From positions 1 through 8,890 of the forward strand of contig JABCSP010000076.1 of NCBI GenBank assembly GCA_018238825.1: 8,890 nt of DNA, read 5' to 3'. Positions 1 through 6,515 of the stretch are shown piece by piece (the stretch's first letter is position 1; each line of letters starts with the position of its first letter). A model generated the notes under the pieces. The model was given only the letters and a program-made list of their open reading frames with translations, made no database searches and was not told the origin of the DNA. The translations under genes and the position numbers were made by a program. The DNA is from Candidatus Thorarchaeota archaeon. GTDB taxonomy: Archaea; Asgardarchaeota; Thorarchaeia; Thorarchaeales; Thorarchaeaceae.

Positions 1-141
1 AAGAACAGTCTTGCCAGAACCTGGTGCTGCTACTACATGAAGTCTGCTATCATTTAGATACTCTTCTAGCTCCATCAATACTCTAGCTTGATAGGGACGC
101 CAAGTTGCGGTGAACCTAACTTCCTCAGGAAATGTTTTCAT
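1..141 (-). CDS. Superfamily II helicase/ATPase, N-terminal part (cut by window edge)
   Basis: Only the first 47 codons are in the window, reading leftward from an ATG at 141 and remaining open to base 1. A WRPYQ motif at residues 14-18 resembles the Q-motif region of SF2 helicases, and AAPGSGKT at residues 38-45 is a Walker A (motif I) ATP-binding loop. The spacing of about 20 residues between the two is normal for DEAD/DEAH or SSL2/COG1061-like helicases. The enzyme should bind ATP and act on DNA or RNA; the subfamily cannot be told without motifs II-VI, which lie outside. No strong Shine-Dalgarno sequence is visible before the ATG, so a short-leader or leaderless transcript is possible. 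The gene runs in the same direction as the next gene but is separated from it by 118 bp. Confidence 0.8.
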   Translation of the reverse strand, partial: MKTFPEEVRFTATWRPYQARVLMELEEYLNDSRLHVVAAPGSGKTVL

Positions 142-259
142 TGATTTATTGGTGCTCAATTAGTAGTGACCCCTTGTAGAGAGCTAGATTCCTTATGAGT
201 GAAACTCTTATCGCGGAATAATCCTGCGCGCATATTAATAGATTGCATGGAACTGATAC
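142..259. other. Intergenic spacer, no gene seen
   Basis: This stretch separates the helicase start from the stop codon of the membrane-anchored protein. I see no RNA gene, convincing hairpin or coding frame. An AT-rich patch around 230-241 is TATA-like on the minus strand but lies about 90 bp before the helicase ATG, so its role is uncertain. Confidence 0.4.
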
Positions 260-1351
260 CTACCGTCCAATTGAAACATTACAGAATGAACAGACTACTG
301 CTTTTCCATCTTTCAAATCTTCAACATTCGCAATTGTCAATGGAGAGCCGCATAGGGGACAGAGCCAAGCACTTAGTCTTTCCCTGAGGTCATCTATTGC
401 TGGAAGGATCATTGCTTGATCTTCTCCAGACACCTGGATTGTACAACTAGCTCCTTTTTGGCCAACTGGGCCTGACACAAGTATCTTGACACCAATGCTT
501 TTTCCAGTATACTTTCCCTTTGCTAATCCTGCGATTGATGCGTGAAATACACCATCCTGTTCATCGCTACTACTTTCCACTTCGTAGAAATTAGCATCTT
601 CTATGATTCTCAAAGATTTTTCAAACATCTCCTGAGCAGTCCATTCTTGAACCTTCACAACTATTTCTCCACATTCATGTTCCTTCAGTTTTAGTGCGAA
701 TTCTTCAGGATCGATTTGATCAGGAAGAAGTAGGTCGCAAACAGAGCGTATGACAAATGGTTTAGTTGTCAGCGTATGGGCTGCACCTCTCTCATCTATA
801 TATGACACTCCTGCAATTATCTCTCCTCTTACACAATCTTGAGTTGGCATGAAGTCGAAGGTTGGACTTCTAAATCCCTTTGGTTCAATCTTAGGGAAGT
901 GCTCATCGTCATCATCACTATCTAGACGAAGGGCTTCGGATGGATACGAAATGAGAAACACTTTCACATCTGTAATAGTATATTGTGTTTCATTCAGAAC
1001 TTTGACCTTGAAGCGCATTCTATTCCCAATGAATTCTCCACCTCTCAAGGCTTTCACAGCGTCAGGACCTCGTGTAGAGCGGCTACTTGCGGCTGAGAGA
1101 GAGCGGGCAACCCCTGGGATTGGTTTCTTGTATGTCCTCATAGTTTCGGAAGTGTAGTATCTCTTTTGATGTTCTGACGACGCTGTTCGGGAAATCTCCT
1201 TTCTCATATACGAAGGCATTCTCTCAGGTCCCTCAGAGTTTTTGTATTCGTCTTTTGATTTTTTACAAGCAGAATAGACACAGATAACCAGAAATGCTAT
1301 TGCCAAGAAATACGAAATTGCTTCGAAAAAATATGATTGTGTTACTTGCAT
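260..1351 (-). CDS. Membrane-anchored protein with Ig-like and platform-like domains and C-terminal zinc ribbon
   Basis: The 363-residue protein has four visible parts. Residues about 8-28 form one hydrophobic helix followed by KKSK, so the bulk of the protein is probably cytoplasmic and membrane-tethered. Residues 30-110 are polar, Ser/Arg-rich and probably disordered. Residues about 112-205 look like an Ig-like beta sandwich (alternating RFKVKV, ITDVKV, EPKG, and G-V-S-Y-I-D-E-R-G), interrupted by an acidic DSDDDDE loop at 144-150. Residues about 208-328 have a helix-strand-helix-strand pattern. Last comes a zinc ribbon with C331/C334 and C354/C357. The order sandwich-then-platform recalls the appendage (ear) domains of adaptins and coatomer, but it also resembles Ig-like modules common in archaeal membrane proteins; I cannot separate these by eye. 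An AAGAGGAA Shine-Dalgarno run (complement of 1361-1368) lies 10 nt before the ATG. Function unknown. Confidence 0.85.
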   Translation of the reverse strand: MQVTQSYFFEAISYFLAIAFLVICVYSACKKSKDEYKNSEGPERMPSYMRKEISRTASSEHQKRYYTSETMRTYKKPIPGVARSLSAASSRSTRGPDAVKALRGGEFIGNRMRFKVKVLNETQYTITDVKVFLISYPSEALRLDSDDDDEHFPKIEPKGFRSPTFDFMPTQDCVRGEIIAGVSYIDERGAAHTLTTKPFVIRSVCDLLLPDQIDPEEFALKLKEHECGEIVVKVQEWTAQEMFEKSLRIIEDANFYEVESSSDEQDGVFHASIAGLAKGKYTGKSIGVKILVSGPVGQKGASCTIQVSGEDQAMILPAIDDLRERLSAWLCPLCGSPLTIANVEDLKDGKAVVCSFCNVSIGR

Positions 1352-1360
1352 TTCGATGTA

Positions 1361-1368
1361 TTCCTCTT
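1361..1368 (-). promoter_or_regulatory. Ribosome binding site of the membrane-anchored protein
   Basis: On the minus strand the sequence reads AAGAGGAA, with GAGGA ending 10 nt before the ATG at 1351. This supports the ATG as the start and places the hydrophobic helix at the true N-terminus. Confidence 0.5.
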
Positions 1369-1465
1369 CATGGAGTTACACTTCAGTTACGTGAGTGTTG
1401 ACTCCCCTCTATAGATTTCTTCTACATGAACGGTGATATAGGTTTTCCCCGACGTACAGAACTGG

Positions 1466-2380
1466 TCAGAAGATTATCACAACTAGTAGAATTCCTATAA
1501 TAGTGAGGATAGTTCCAAATCCAACATTCTTGTTTACGTCCTCTTTGAGATATATGATTGAAAGTGGAGCTGTGATGACTGGAGACGATGCTATCAATAC
1601 TGATGTTATAGTTGCTCCAATAAATTTGATTGCGTAACTGTAGACTATGAGACTGAGCCCAATTCCAATGAGTCCTGTAACCATTGCAATTCCTGATATT
1701 CGTCGGGACGGCAATCGCCTTCCACTTCTTAATGAGAATAAGAATATCGGAATAAAGATAATCGATGCAACAAGTATCCTGAAGTAATTTGCTTCAGCTG
1801 CTCCCACCGAAACCACACCAAATTGAAAGATGACATCACTTGCAGCCCACATTATTATTGTCGTGAAAGCAAAAATGAGACCTATCTTACGATCTCTATC
1901 AGTCCAACGTTCATTGTGTACGTTATCTTCAGCATGCTCAGATCGAGCTATCAAGGCAACTCCGATTACCACAATAAATACTCCCAGTACACGTTGGGGT
2001 ATGACCGATTCTTCAAGGAACAATGCAGCCATGAGATAAACCACAAGGGGATAGCTCATTACAATTGGGAATGCCCTAGCGACACCTATGCGTTCTTGGC
2101 TGAAGTAGTACATTGTGTCTCCAATAACGATTCCAAAAATCATAGATAGTGCGAGCGGAATCATTGAATATGACGGTACTGTGACATAAACTGTCCCTGT
2201 AGTTCCGACAGCAAAGAGGTACGCAAGTGGTAAACTAACCCAAACACGCGAGATGACAATATCAAGCACACTAATCTCATTGTCTATCTTTCTGTAGATT
2301 ACGTTTGTAATTGCAAATAGTATGGTTGCTGCAAGTGCACAAAGCACTCCGATTGCGTATGGGTCTAGGGAAATCTGCAT
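1466..2380 (-). CDS. EamA/DMT-superfamily permease, 10 transmembrane helices
   Basis: This is a 304-residue integral membrane protein, the usual length for the drug/metabolite transporter superfamily. Ten hydrophobic helices can be read at about residues 9-29, 38-60, 70-93, 99-122, 128-146, 165-188, 196-217, 228-250, 254-278 and 285-304. They form two five-helix EamA repeats. The family-typical pattern at the end of helix 4 is present (ARAFPIVMSYPLVV, then LFLEE and a G-V-F-I-V-V-I-G-V-A helix), and its second-repeat counterpart is SVLIASSPVITAPLSIIYLKE. Such proteins usually export or import small metabolites by secondary transport; the substrate cannot be inferred. The ATG at 2380 is the natural start, since the first helix follows shortly after; no strong Shine-Dalgarno sequence is seen. 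It is codirectional with its neighbours but has gaps of about 100 bp on both sides, so an operon is not evident. Confidence 0.9.
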   Translation of the reverse strand: MQISLDPYAIGVLCALAATILFAITNVIYRKIDNEISVLDIVISRVWVSLPLAYLFAVGTTGTVYVTVPSYSMIPLALSMIFGIVIGDTMYYFSQERIGVARAFPIVMSYPLVVYLMAALFLEESVIPQRVLGVFIVVIGVALIARSEHAEDNVHNERWTDRDRKIGLIFAFTTIIMWAASDVIFQFGVVSVGAAEANYFRILVASIIFIPIFLFSLRSGRRLPSRRISGIAMVTGLIGIGLSLIVYSYAIKFIGATITSVLIASSPVITAPLSIIYLKEDVNKNVGFGTILTIIGILLVVIIF

Positions 2381-2476
2381 GACTCGGTTTTATGTGGAAG
2401 GCTACCTAAAGGCTCTATCTACATGTAGTGACTCCAACAGAGCAGTCTTCTCTACTAGAGAAGTTGCCCGAGTAAT

Positions 2477-3493
2477 CTAAATCCATTCCACTGAGTGATT
2501 AGCAAATAGCTTCCGAATCCACTGATGACCAAACTCATACTCGATAGCAAAATGTCCATCATGGTCTTTGACAACTTTATCCGGTCGTGAGTTAATTTCC
2601 TGAAGTTCTCTCTCATTGTTTTTGGCAATCTGAACGATAACATCCTCGTCGATTACAAAGGGTGTTTCTCCCAGTGCCTTTTCTGTGAACATAGGTATCT
2701 CACGAATTGGAGTAATGTCTAGGTGAGTTATCTTGTTGTTTGATAGATCTATCTTTCCAATCCTTTTGAGTGATGACATCGCACTGAAATCGAAAGAGGT
2801 CAGATTGCAGTTTACTAGACACAAGCTATCAAGTGAATCAAGGACCTCCACAAATGAGAAATCAATTTCCAGTTTCAGATTATCACTGTAGCATTCTGAA
2901 ATTTCAAGTACTTTCAAAGGGACTTGTTTGGGAAGAGTGACTTTGTATGACTTTGTTGGATTCTCTGGTCCTATGTCTCCCATGTAGACGCTCTCAAGAT
3001 TCTTACATCCCGAGAGTGCGGTTAGGTCAATCTCAGAAACATCAAGTGAATAGAGACCTACGGATCCAAAATTAGGCATGGTGTTGAGTACTTCAAGCCC
3101 CTTCAGATTCTTCACTGGACCCGCAATAGTTACAGAATGGAGGTTAGGATGATTTGCGAGAGGAGTAAGATCAATCTCTTTAATGCTCTCAGGATTTACA
3201 TTGACCTCAAAACCAGTGAGTAGGTCGAGTTCTTGTATCCCCTCCAGATTGATATGTGTAAGTTCCGAACCCTCAAGGATTTTCAACATTAGTAAATCTT
3301 TCAACTCCTTTAGAATAGAAAGTTCAAATGATGTGTCGTCAAAAACTTCGATATTCAAAATTTGAACATGTGGAGCAGCTGCTACAATATCCTCTACGAC
3401 CTCTTTAGTGAGTGAGCCAGAGTATGTGAATCGTGATAAACCCTTGATGGATTCTTGTCGTGCTTTTCGTTCAGGAGTTAAGGTCTCATTCAA
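2477..3493 (-). CDS. Leucine-rich-repeat protein with TTG start
   Basis: The 338-residue soluble protein has no signal peptide or membrane helix. Residues about 42-265 carry irregular leucine-rich repeats. The best units are IKEIDLTPLANHPNLHSVTI (104-123), SEIDLTALSGCKNLESVYM (153-171) and IGKIDLSNNKITHLDITPI (245-263), with the LxxLxL-type spacing and IDLTPL phrases common in Asgard-archaeal LRR proteins. Residues about 275-338 form a non-repeat C-terminal region ending in aromatic-rich HQWIRKLFANHSVEWI. LRR solenoids usually bind proteins; the partner is unknown. The start is TTG at 3493: GGAGAGG ends 7 nt upstream, whereas the nearby ATG at 3489 is out of frame and stops after three codons. 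A TATA-like box lies about 48 bp upstream. A decayed copy of this gene's promoter and first codons occurs at 6356-6449. Confidence 0.85.
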   Translation of the reverse strand: MNETLTPERKARQESIKGLSRFTYSGSLTKEVVEDIVAAAPHVQILNIEVFDDTSFELSILKELKDLLMLKILEGSELTHINLEGIQELDLLTGFEVNVNPESIKEIDLTPLANHPNLHSVTIAGPVKNLKGLEVLNTMPNFGSVGLYSLDVSEIDLTALSGCKNLESVYMGDIGPENPTKSYKVTLPKQVPLKVLEISECYSDNLKLEIDFSFVEVLDSLDSLCLVNCNLTSFDFSAMSSLKRIGKIDLSNNKITHLDITPIREIPMFTEKALGETPFVIDEDVIVQIAKNNERELQEINSRPDKVVKDHDGHFAIEYEFGHQWIRKLFANHSVEWI

Positions 3494-3500
3494 TCAAAAT

Positions 3501-3507
3501 CCTCTCC
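3501..3507 (-). promoter_or_regulatory. Shine-Dalgarno site that fixes a TTG start
   Basis: The minus strand reads GGAGAGG, followed by 7 nt and then TTG at 3493. The same 7-nt spacing to a TTG is seen at 4607-4621 on the plus strand, so TTG initiation appears normal in this genome. Confidence 0.6.
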
Positions 3508-3536
3508 AGATATGATGATTCGCACTGGCATTAGGG

Positions 3537-3545
3537 CTTTTTATG
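3537..3545 (-). promoter_or_regulatory. TATA-like promoter of the LRR gene
   Basis: The minus strand reads CATAAAAAG, centred about 48 bp before the TTG start. An archaeal TATA box acts about 25 bp before transcription starts, which would give a leader of roughly 20 nt holding the GGAGAGG site. It is immediately preceded by TCCACACAC, part of an 11-mer repeated upstream of the decayed copy at 6439-6449. Confidence 0.4.
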
Positions 3546-3638
3546 TGTGTGGACTATTAGTGGGATGCACTAATTGAGTTAGTAATTCATAACAGAAAAC
3601 ATTAACATCATCTTGAGAATGAGCGAACTATCATCTAT

Positions 3639-4622
3639 GTGGTATGGACTCGAAACGTTATGACGAATATTACGGATGAAATCGCACTCAGACTAGTAGA
3701 AATACAATTTTCTGTGTTACCCGAAGCTGAGTGGTTAATGGGAATTACTGATTTGAGCTATTTCCCAGAAATAGGGTTTTCCTTACCAATCCCGTTTGAT
3801 GTTAGTGATTTCGAAAGTGGTGAAGGAGAAGACGCTTTGCTGCATGCCTTGGCAGATTCCTCCGATAGTAACAATTTGTTTGCCTTCTTACCTGGACTCT
3901 TCTACTGTTCCTTACAGAACACAACAGTTGATGGAATCATTGTTGAGGTGACTGAGAAAAACCTTCTTGGAATGAAGCTTGGAAGCTTTAGACCAGAGGG
4001 TGTTCGAACATTTGACATAAGAAGTGGCTTAGCTGTTGATGAGCAGGGAAAAATACATTCAGTCGAAATGAGTTCTGAAACAATAGGCAAGTTTGCTACT
4101 GGATTATCAACTAAGATTGCCGAGTCATTGCACCCATTCTTGGATACAACTGGGACTCTCTCATTGAATAAGGTCGCTTATGCACGGGAAATTGAGATTG
4201 CTGGAAGTCTTGCTAAGATGTTACCCCTCCAAGGACTGAAGCGGGCTTACATCTCTGGGGCAATCTTGACAGGTCAGATGATGATGCTACTATCTGATAT
4301 TGAATCTAATGGCTTCCAACCAAGAAACCAGATATATATTAAGAATTCAAAGTACCCAGAAGGCAAAGTAGTTGACATAAGATATCGCAGTACTGACGAG
4401 GTTCATGATTCTAGATTTATATCAGGGGTTGACTGTCCTAACGAGATTGACCTTGGACTGCAGTTGATGCGGCTTTCTTTTGCAAGAATGGTCGGTGATG
4501 GAAAAGAAGTGGATATTGAAGAAGCGATTCTTGATATTGTGAATCTCTTTCATGCAAAGCTTGGCGTCTTTCCCACTAAGGACCAGATCATGGAAATCAT
4601 CTTCTCGGAGGAATTTCATTGA
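3639..4622 (+). CDS. Uncharacterised soluble protein, first gene of a coupled pair
   Basis: I do not recognise this protein of 327 residues (GTG start at 3639) or 320 residues (ATG start at 3660, giving MTNITDEIAL). Neither start has a clear Shine-Dalgarno sequence; the ATG is at least as likely. No signal peptide, membrane helix, cysteine cluster or nucleotide-binding motif is visible. The N-terminal half (to about residue 170) is mostly beta-rich, with a strand pattern around NTTVDGIIVEVTEKNLLGMKL. The C-terminal half contains amphipathic helices, including LAKMLPLQGLKRAYISGAIL and a final stretch about 285-325 that is strongly helical. The stop codon overlaps the start of the next gene by 4 bases, and the internal GGAGG near its end serves as that gene's ribosome binding site. 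The two products are therefore probably made in step and may interact. Function unknown. Confidence 0.75.
   Translation: MVWTRNVMTNITDEIALRLVEIQFSVLPEAEWLMGITDLSYFPEIGFSLPIPFDVSDFESGEGEDALLHALADSSDSNNLFAFLPGLFYCSLQNTTVDGIIVEVTEKNLLGMKLGSFRPEGVRTFDIRSGLAVDEQGKIHSVEMSSETIGKFATGLSTKIAESLHPFLDTTGTLSLNKVAYAREIEIAGSLAKMLPLQGLKRAYISGAILTGQMMMLLSDIESNGFQPRNQIYIKNSKYPEGKVVDIRYRSTDEVHDSRFISGVDCPNEIDLGLQLMRLSFARMVGDGKEVDIEEAILDIVNLFHAKLGVFPTKDQIMEIIFSEEFH
4607..4611 (+). promoter_or_regulatory. GGAGG ribosome binding site inside the upstream gene
   Basis: GGAGG lies 7 nt before the TTG at 4619, within the last codons of the preceding gene. It decides the unusual TTG start and points to translational coupling. 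Confidence 0.7.
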
Positions 4623-5026
4623 CACAAAATTTCGAGAAGCAATACCAGAACAGTCTTGTTTACATTGAGCGAGAACTCAAGAGAAAGCAATTTCAAAACA
4701 TGGTCTATTACGAGCTTTCCTCACTTCTGAAACCTGTTTTTGAAGCAGTAGTTGGCATAATACATGAGAATCAAACTGCACTAGGGGATGATGCAGATGA
4801 GTTTGCAGAAGCTCTATGCTTTGAAACTGGTTTCATGATACTTGAATATGTAGACATGGCATCAGCTCTAATGGATCTATTATTGGTTTCGAAATATATC
4901 GCTGGTGAAGCTGCAGTATCATATAGCGTGTCTGGAGTAGTTGATGTATTGGATAAAGAGCATCAAATCACAAGGATTGCGGCTGCATTCTTGGGTGGCC
5001 TCGTCTATTTGTTATTGTCGTCTTAG
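4619..5026 (+). CDS. Small helical protein with hydrophobic C-terminus, coupled to upstream gene
   Basis: The 135-residue product is not recognised. It starts at TTG (4619), overlapping the previous stop by 4 bases, with GGAGG 7 nt upstream; this is the best-supported start in the window. The sequence is predicted to be almost all alpha-helical: a charged helix (residues 5-27), then amphipathic helices around 28-50 and 60-95, and a hydrophobic C-terminal stretch at about 119-133 (ITRIAAAFLGGLVYLLLSS). The last stretch could be a short membrane anchor or a buried helix; at about 16-17 apolar residues it is marginal for a full membrane span. Two cysteine-poor acidic patches (GDDADEF) are present. 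The tight coupling suggests it works with the 3639-4622 product, perhaps tethering it to the membrane, but that is inference. Confidence 0.75.
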   Translation: MTQNFEKQYQNSLVYIERELKRKQFQNMVYYELSSLLKPVFEAVVGIIHENQTALGDDADEFAEALCFETGFMILEYVDMASALMDLLLVSKYIAGEAAVSYSVSGVVDVLDKEHQITRIAAAFLGGLVYLLLSS

Positions 5027-5137
5027 TAATCCGTGAAGTAGAATGTATTAATTGGGTCCATTCATCGGGTTCCCAACACTTTTTCAGGACCTAAGTCCCA
5101 ATCAAATCTATACATTCGTCTTCAGTAAGGCGAAGCC

Positions 5138-5147
5138 TTTATATATT
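5138..5147 (+). promoter_or_regulatory. Archaeal TATA box for the PRC-barrel gene
   Basis: TTTATATATT is close to the archaeal TATA consensus and is preceded by a purine-rich CGAAG that could act as a BRE. It lies about 35 bp before the ATG at 5178, which predicts transcription starting near 5168 and a very short leader. This argues that the longer in-frame reading from TTG 5052 is not the real start. Confidence 0.6.
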
Positions 5148-5177
5148 AACAATAGTGAAATTATAGCGAGGTTTGGG

Positions 5178-5846
5178 ATGATGCAATGCTGTGAACTAAA
5201 ATATAGTGAAATTCGAAGAAAGGATGTAGTCGACTCCAATGGGGAGAAAGTCGGTGAAGTTATGGACTGGATATTTAACTGCGCTGATAATAAACTCGAC
5301 TTGAAGTGTATCGTGCTTGGAGGCGGAAGGGTTGAAGAACTTCTGGAATCCATTGGTGCACGACCTGATATTGACCCTGTGATTAAACTTGAAGATGTTG
5401 ACTTTATCTCAGACAAAGTCTATCTGAAGGTTGACGGTGAGTCTCTGAAGAAAACCATTGACCCCGGAGTTTTGGCTGAAACCGATATTACTTTCTCAAA
5501 GCTTTCCGACATCAAGGTCATTGATTCTGATGATTTCAAGGTAGGTTTTGTTATTGACATCTGGTTTGATTTGGATAACGTGATGTGGTTGTTACTTGGC
5601 GGAGGTTTCTTGGAGGAACTACTTGAACGCCTGAAAGTTCAACCCGACATTGATCTTCTTGTCCCACCGCACTTTATAGAAATTCTCAACAGTAATGAGA
5701 TCAAATTGAGTATTACAAAATTCCAGCTTAAATCCACTTGTGAAGACGAGTATAAGAAACTCAAGAAGCAGCTCTTAGCAGATGACCCTCATGATGATGC
5801 TCACGGTGCACGACTTAGACTTGGTACTATGAGAACCCGTACCTAA
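5178..5846 (+). CDS. Tandem PRC-barrel domain protein
   Basis: From the ATG at 5178 this encodes 222 residues with two PRC-barrel-like repeats, about 6-88 and 102-180. The repeats line up well: KVGEVMDWIFN with KVGFVIDIWFD, LGGGRVEELLE with LGGGFLEELLE, and RPDIDPVI with QPDIDLLV. Each unit thus keeps the V-G-x-V strand, a GGG turn, a helix and a PDID phrase. PRC-barrels are small beta-barrels that act as protein- or RNA-binding modules, as in RimM and photosynthetic reaction centre H subunits; archaeal stand-alone forms include CdpB-type cell-division proteins. The C-terminal tail (188-222) is charged, with DDPHDDAH followed by Arg-rich residues. The open frame extends upstream to TTG 5052, but a TATA box lies inside that extension, so I prefer 5178 (5181 is also an ATG). 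The exact role is not determinable. Confidence 0.85.
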   Translation: MMQCCELKYSEIRRKDVVDSNGEKVGEVMDWIFNCADNKLDLKCIVLGGGRVEELLESIGARPDIDPVIKLEDVDFISDKVYLKVDGESLKKTIDPGVLAETDITFSKLSDIKVIDSDDFKVGFVIDIWFDLDNVMWLLLGGGFLEELLERLKVQPDIDLLVPPHFIEILNSNEIKLSITKFQLKSTCEDEYKKLKKQLLADDPHDDAHGARLRLGTMRTRT

Positions 5847-5858
5847 AGAGTGGAGAAT

Positions 5859-5878
5859 GGAGAGCTTGCTAGCTCTCC
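5859..5878. terminator. Hairpin between convergent genes, likely bidirectional terminator
   Basis: GGAGAGCT and AGCTCTCC form a perfect 8-bp stem around a TGCT loop. It begins 12 bp after the stop of the PRC-barrel gene and lies about 40 bp after the end of the opposing gene at 5921. T-rich sequence follows on the plus side (to about 5895), so it could end both transcripts. Confidence 0.6.
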
Positions 5879-5920
5879 TTCATGTTCTATTTCCAAGCTT
5901 CAATTATTATTGTTATCTAA

Positions 5921-6301
5921 TCAGAAATCAAGAATCTTGCGAACGTTCTCTTCAAGTTCATCAGGTGTTACAAGTTTTACAAAGTCTACAGCTTCCCCCA
6001 AGAGATTTTTAGCTTTCTCATGGAACTCTTTGGGAACAACTACTAACACTGGGATATCATGCGTCTTAGCTGGGTAGAGTAGATCAATATGAAGTGGTAT
6101 TGGTCTTTCCACCGCATCTCGTGATGGTAGTAATTTATGTAAATATGTAATTATGAGATTCACTTCGTCAGGTGCTAGATGAGATGCGATTTTTCCATGA
6201 TTGTCCCATTCATTTCCCAGTGGTACTGTGCAGAATCCACTTGCTGCTAATTTTGTGAGAAGTATTGAGTCTGTTCCGTCAAAATAACCAATTGTTTTCA
6301 T
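5921..6301 (-). CDS. Small alpha/beta protein of unknown function
   Basis: The 126-residue protein starts best at ATG 6301 (MKTIGYFDGTDS); the frame also allows TTG 6310, three codons earlier. It is not recognised. Alternating strands and helices suggest a Rossmann- or receiver-like fold: strand MKTIGYF, helix ILLTKLAASG, strand CTVPLG, helix EVNLIITYLHKLLP, strand IPLHIDLLYP, strand IPVLVVVP, helix EFHEKAKNLLG, strand FVKLV, and a closing helix PDELEENVRKILDF. The last strand-helix pair resembles the end of CheY-like domains, but the early acidic pocket and conserved lysine pattern are not clear, so I do not call it a response regulator. No membrane segment or signal peptide is present. It is convergent with the PRC-barrel gene and codirectional with the AOR gene, but separated from the latter by a terminator. 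Confidence 0.75.
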   Translation of the reverse strand: MKTIGYFDGTDSILLTKLAASGFCTVPLGNEWDNHGKIASHLAPDEVNLIITYLHKLLPSRDAVERPIPLHIDLLYPAKTHDIPVLVVVPKEFHEKAKNLLGEAVDFVKLVTPDELEENVRKILDF

Positions 6302-6315
6302 TATTATCAATTAGA

Positions 6316-6327
6316 TAATATACAAAC
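6316..6327 (-). promoter_or_regulatory. Possible TATA box of the small alpha/beta gene
   Basis: The minus strand reads TTTGTATATTAT, centred about 20 bp before the ATG at 6301. That is slightly close for the usual archaeal spacing but would suit a leaderless message. Just upstream, CTTTG and CAAAG (6342-6354) form a 5-bp inverted repeat that could be an operator; both calls are tentative. Confidence 0.3.
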
Positions 6328-6355
6328 TATGGTTTAGAATCCTTTGGTTCAAAGT

Positions 6356-6449
6356 TCAGACTCTTCGTACCGGAGTTAGGGTTTCATTCATACACCATCA
6401 TTCCATAATTAGAATCTATCAATGAAAAGACATCTAAGATGTGTGTGGA
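6356..6449 (-). pseudogene. Decayed copy of the LRR gene promoter and 5' end
   Basis: On the minus strand ATG at 6391 opens MNETLTPVRRV and then TGA at 6358-6356. The LRR gene at 3493 begins MNETLTPERKAR. Seven residues in a row are the same although the codons differ at third positions (GAA/GAG, CTA/TTA, CCG/CCT), which means the peptide was selected before the copy died. Upstream, TCCACACACAT (6439-6449) matches the 11-mer at 3543-3553 before the LRR gene, 48 and 50 bp from the respective start codons. The LRR TATA-like CATAAAAAG is replaced here by CATCTTAGA, and the Shine-Dalgarno GGAGAGG is altered. After about codon 11 the match fades, and no LRR coding remains before the next gene. I read this as the remnant of a paralogue; a shared leader peptide is the alternative. 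Confidence 0.5.
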
Positions 6450-6482
6450 ATAATAATTTACAGATATTGAAATAAGAATAAA

Positions 6483-6503
6483 AGAGCCCATTTTCAGGGC
6501 TCT
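6483..6503 (-). terminator. Hairpin terminator of the AOR gene
   Basis: AGAGCCC and GGGCTCT form a perfect 7-bp, GC-rich stem with a 7-nt loop. On the minus strand it starts 12 bp after the AOR stop codon and is followed by TTTTATTCTTATTTC, a U-rich tail. This is a textbook-like intrinsic terminator shape and isolates the AOR transcript from 5921-6301. Confidence 0.7.
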
Positions 6504-6515
6504 CTATTTTGTGTT

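Noticed and set aside
849..1157. Plus-strand open frame of 102 codons
   Set aside because: It lies wholly opposite the well-supported minus-strand membrane-anchored gene, has low-complexity Ser/Arg runs and shows no domain signal.
2419..2428. Perfect palindrome CTACATGTAG upstream of the transporter gene
   Set aside because: A 10-base palindrome is expected by chance in a window this size, and no second copy or promoter geometry supports an operator.
3478..3489. Out-of-frame ATG mini-frame (Met-Arg-Pro-stop) just after the LRR start, with a matching Met-Lys-Pro-stop in the remnant at 6387
   Set aside because: It looks like a conserved tiny overlapping frame, but it follows automatically from conservation of the MNETLTP codons, so no separate role is needed.
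6340..6360. GGTTCAAAG segment resembling a tRNA T-loop
   Set aside because: The flanking five bases on each side do not pair as a T-stem, and there is no acceptor, D or anticodon arm around it.
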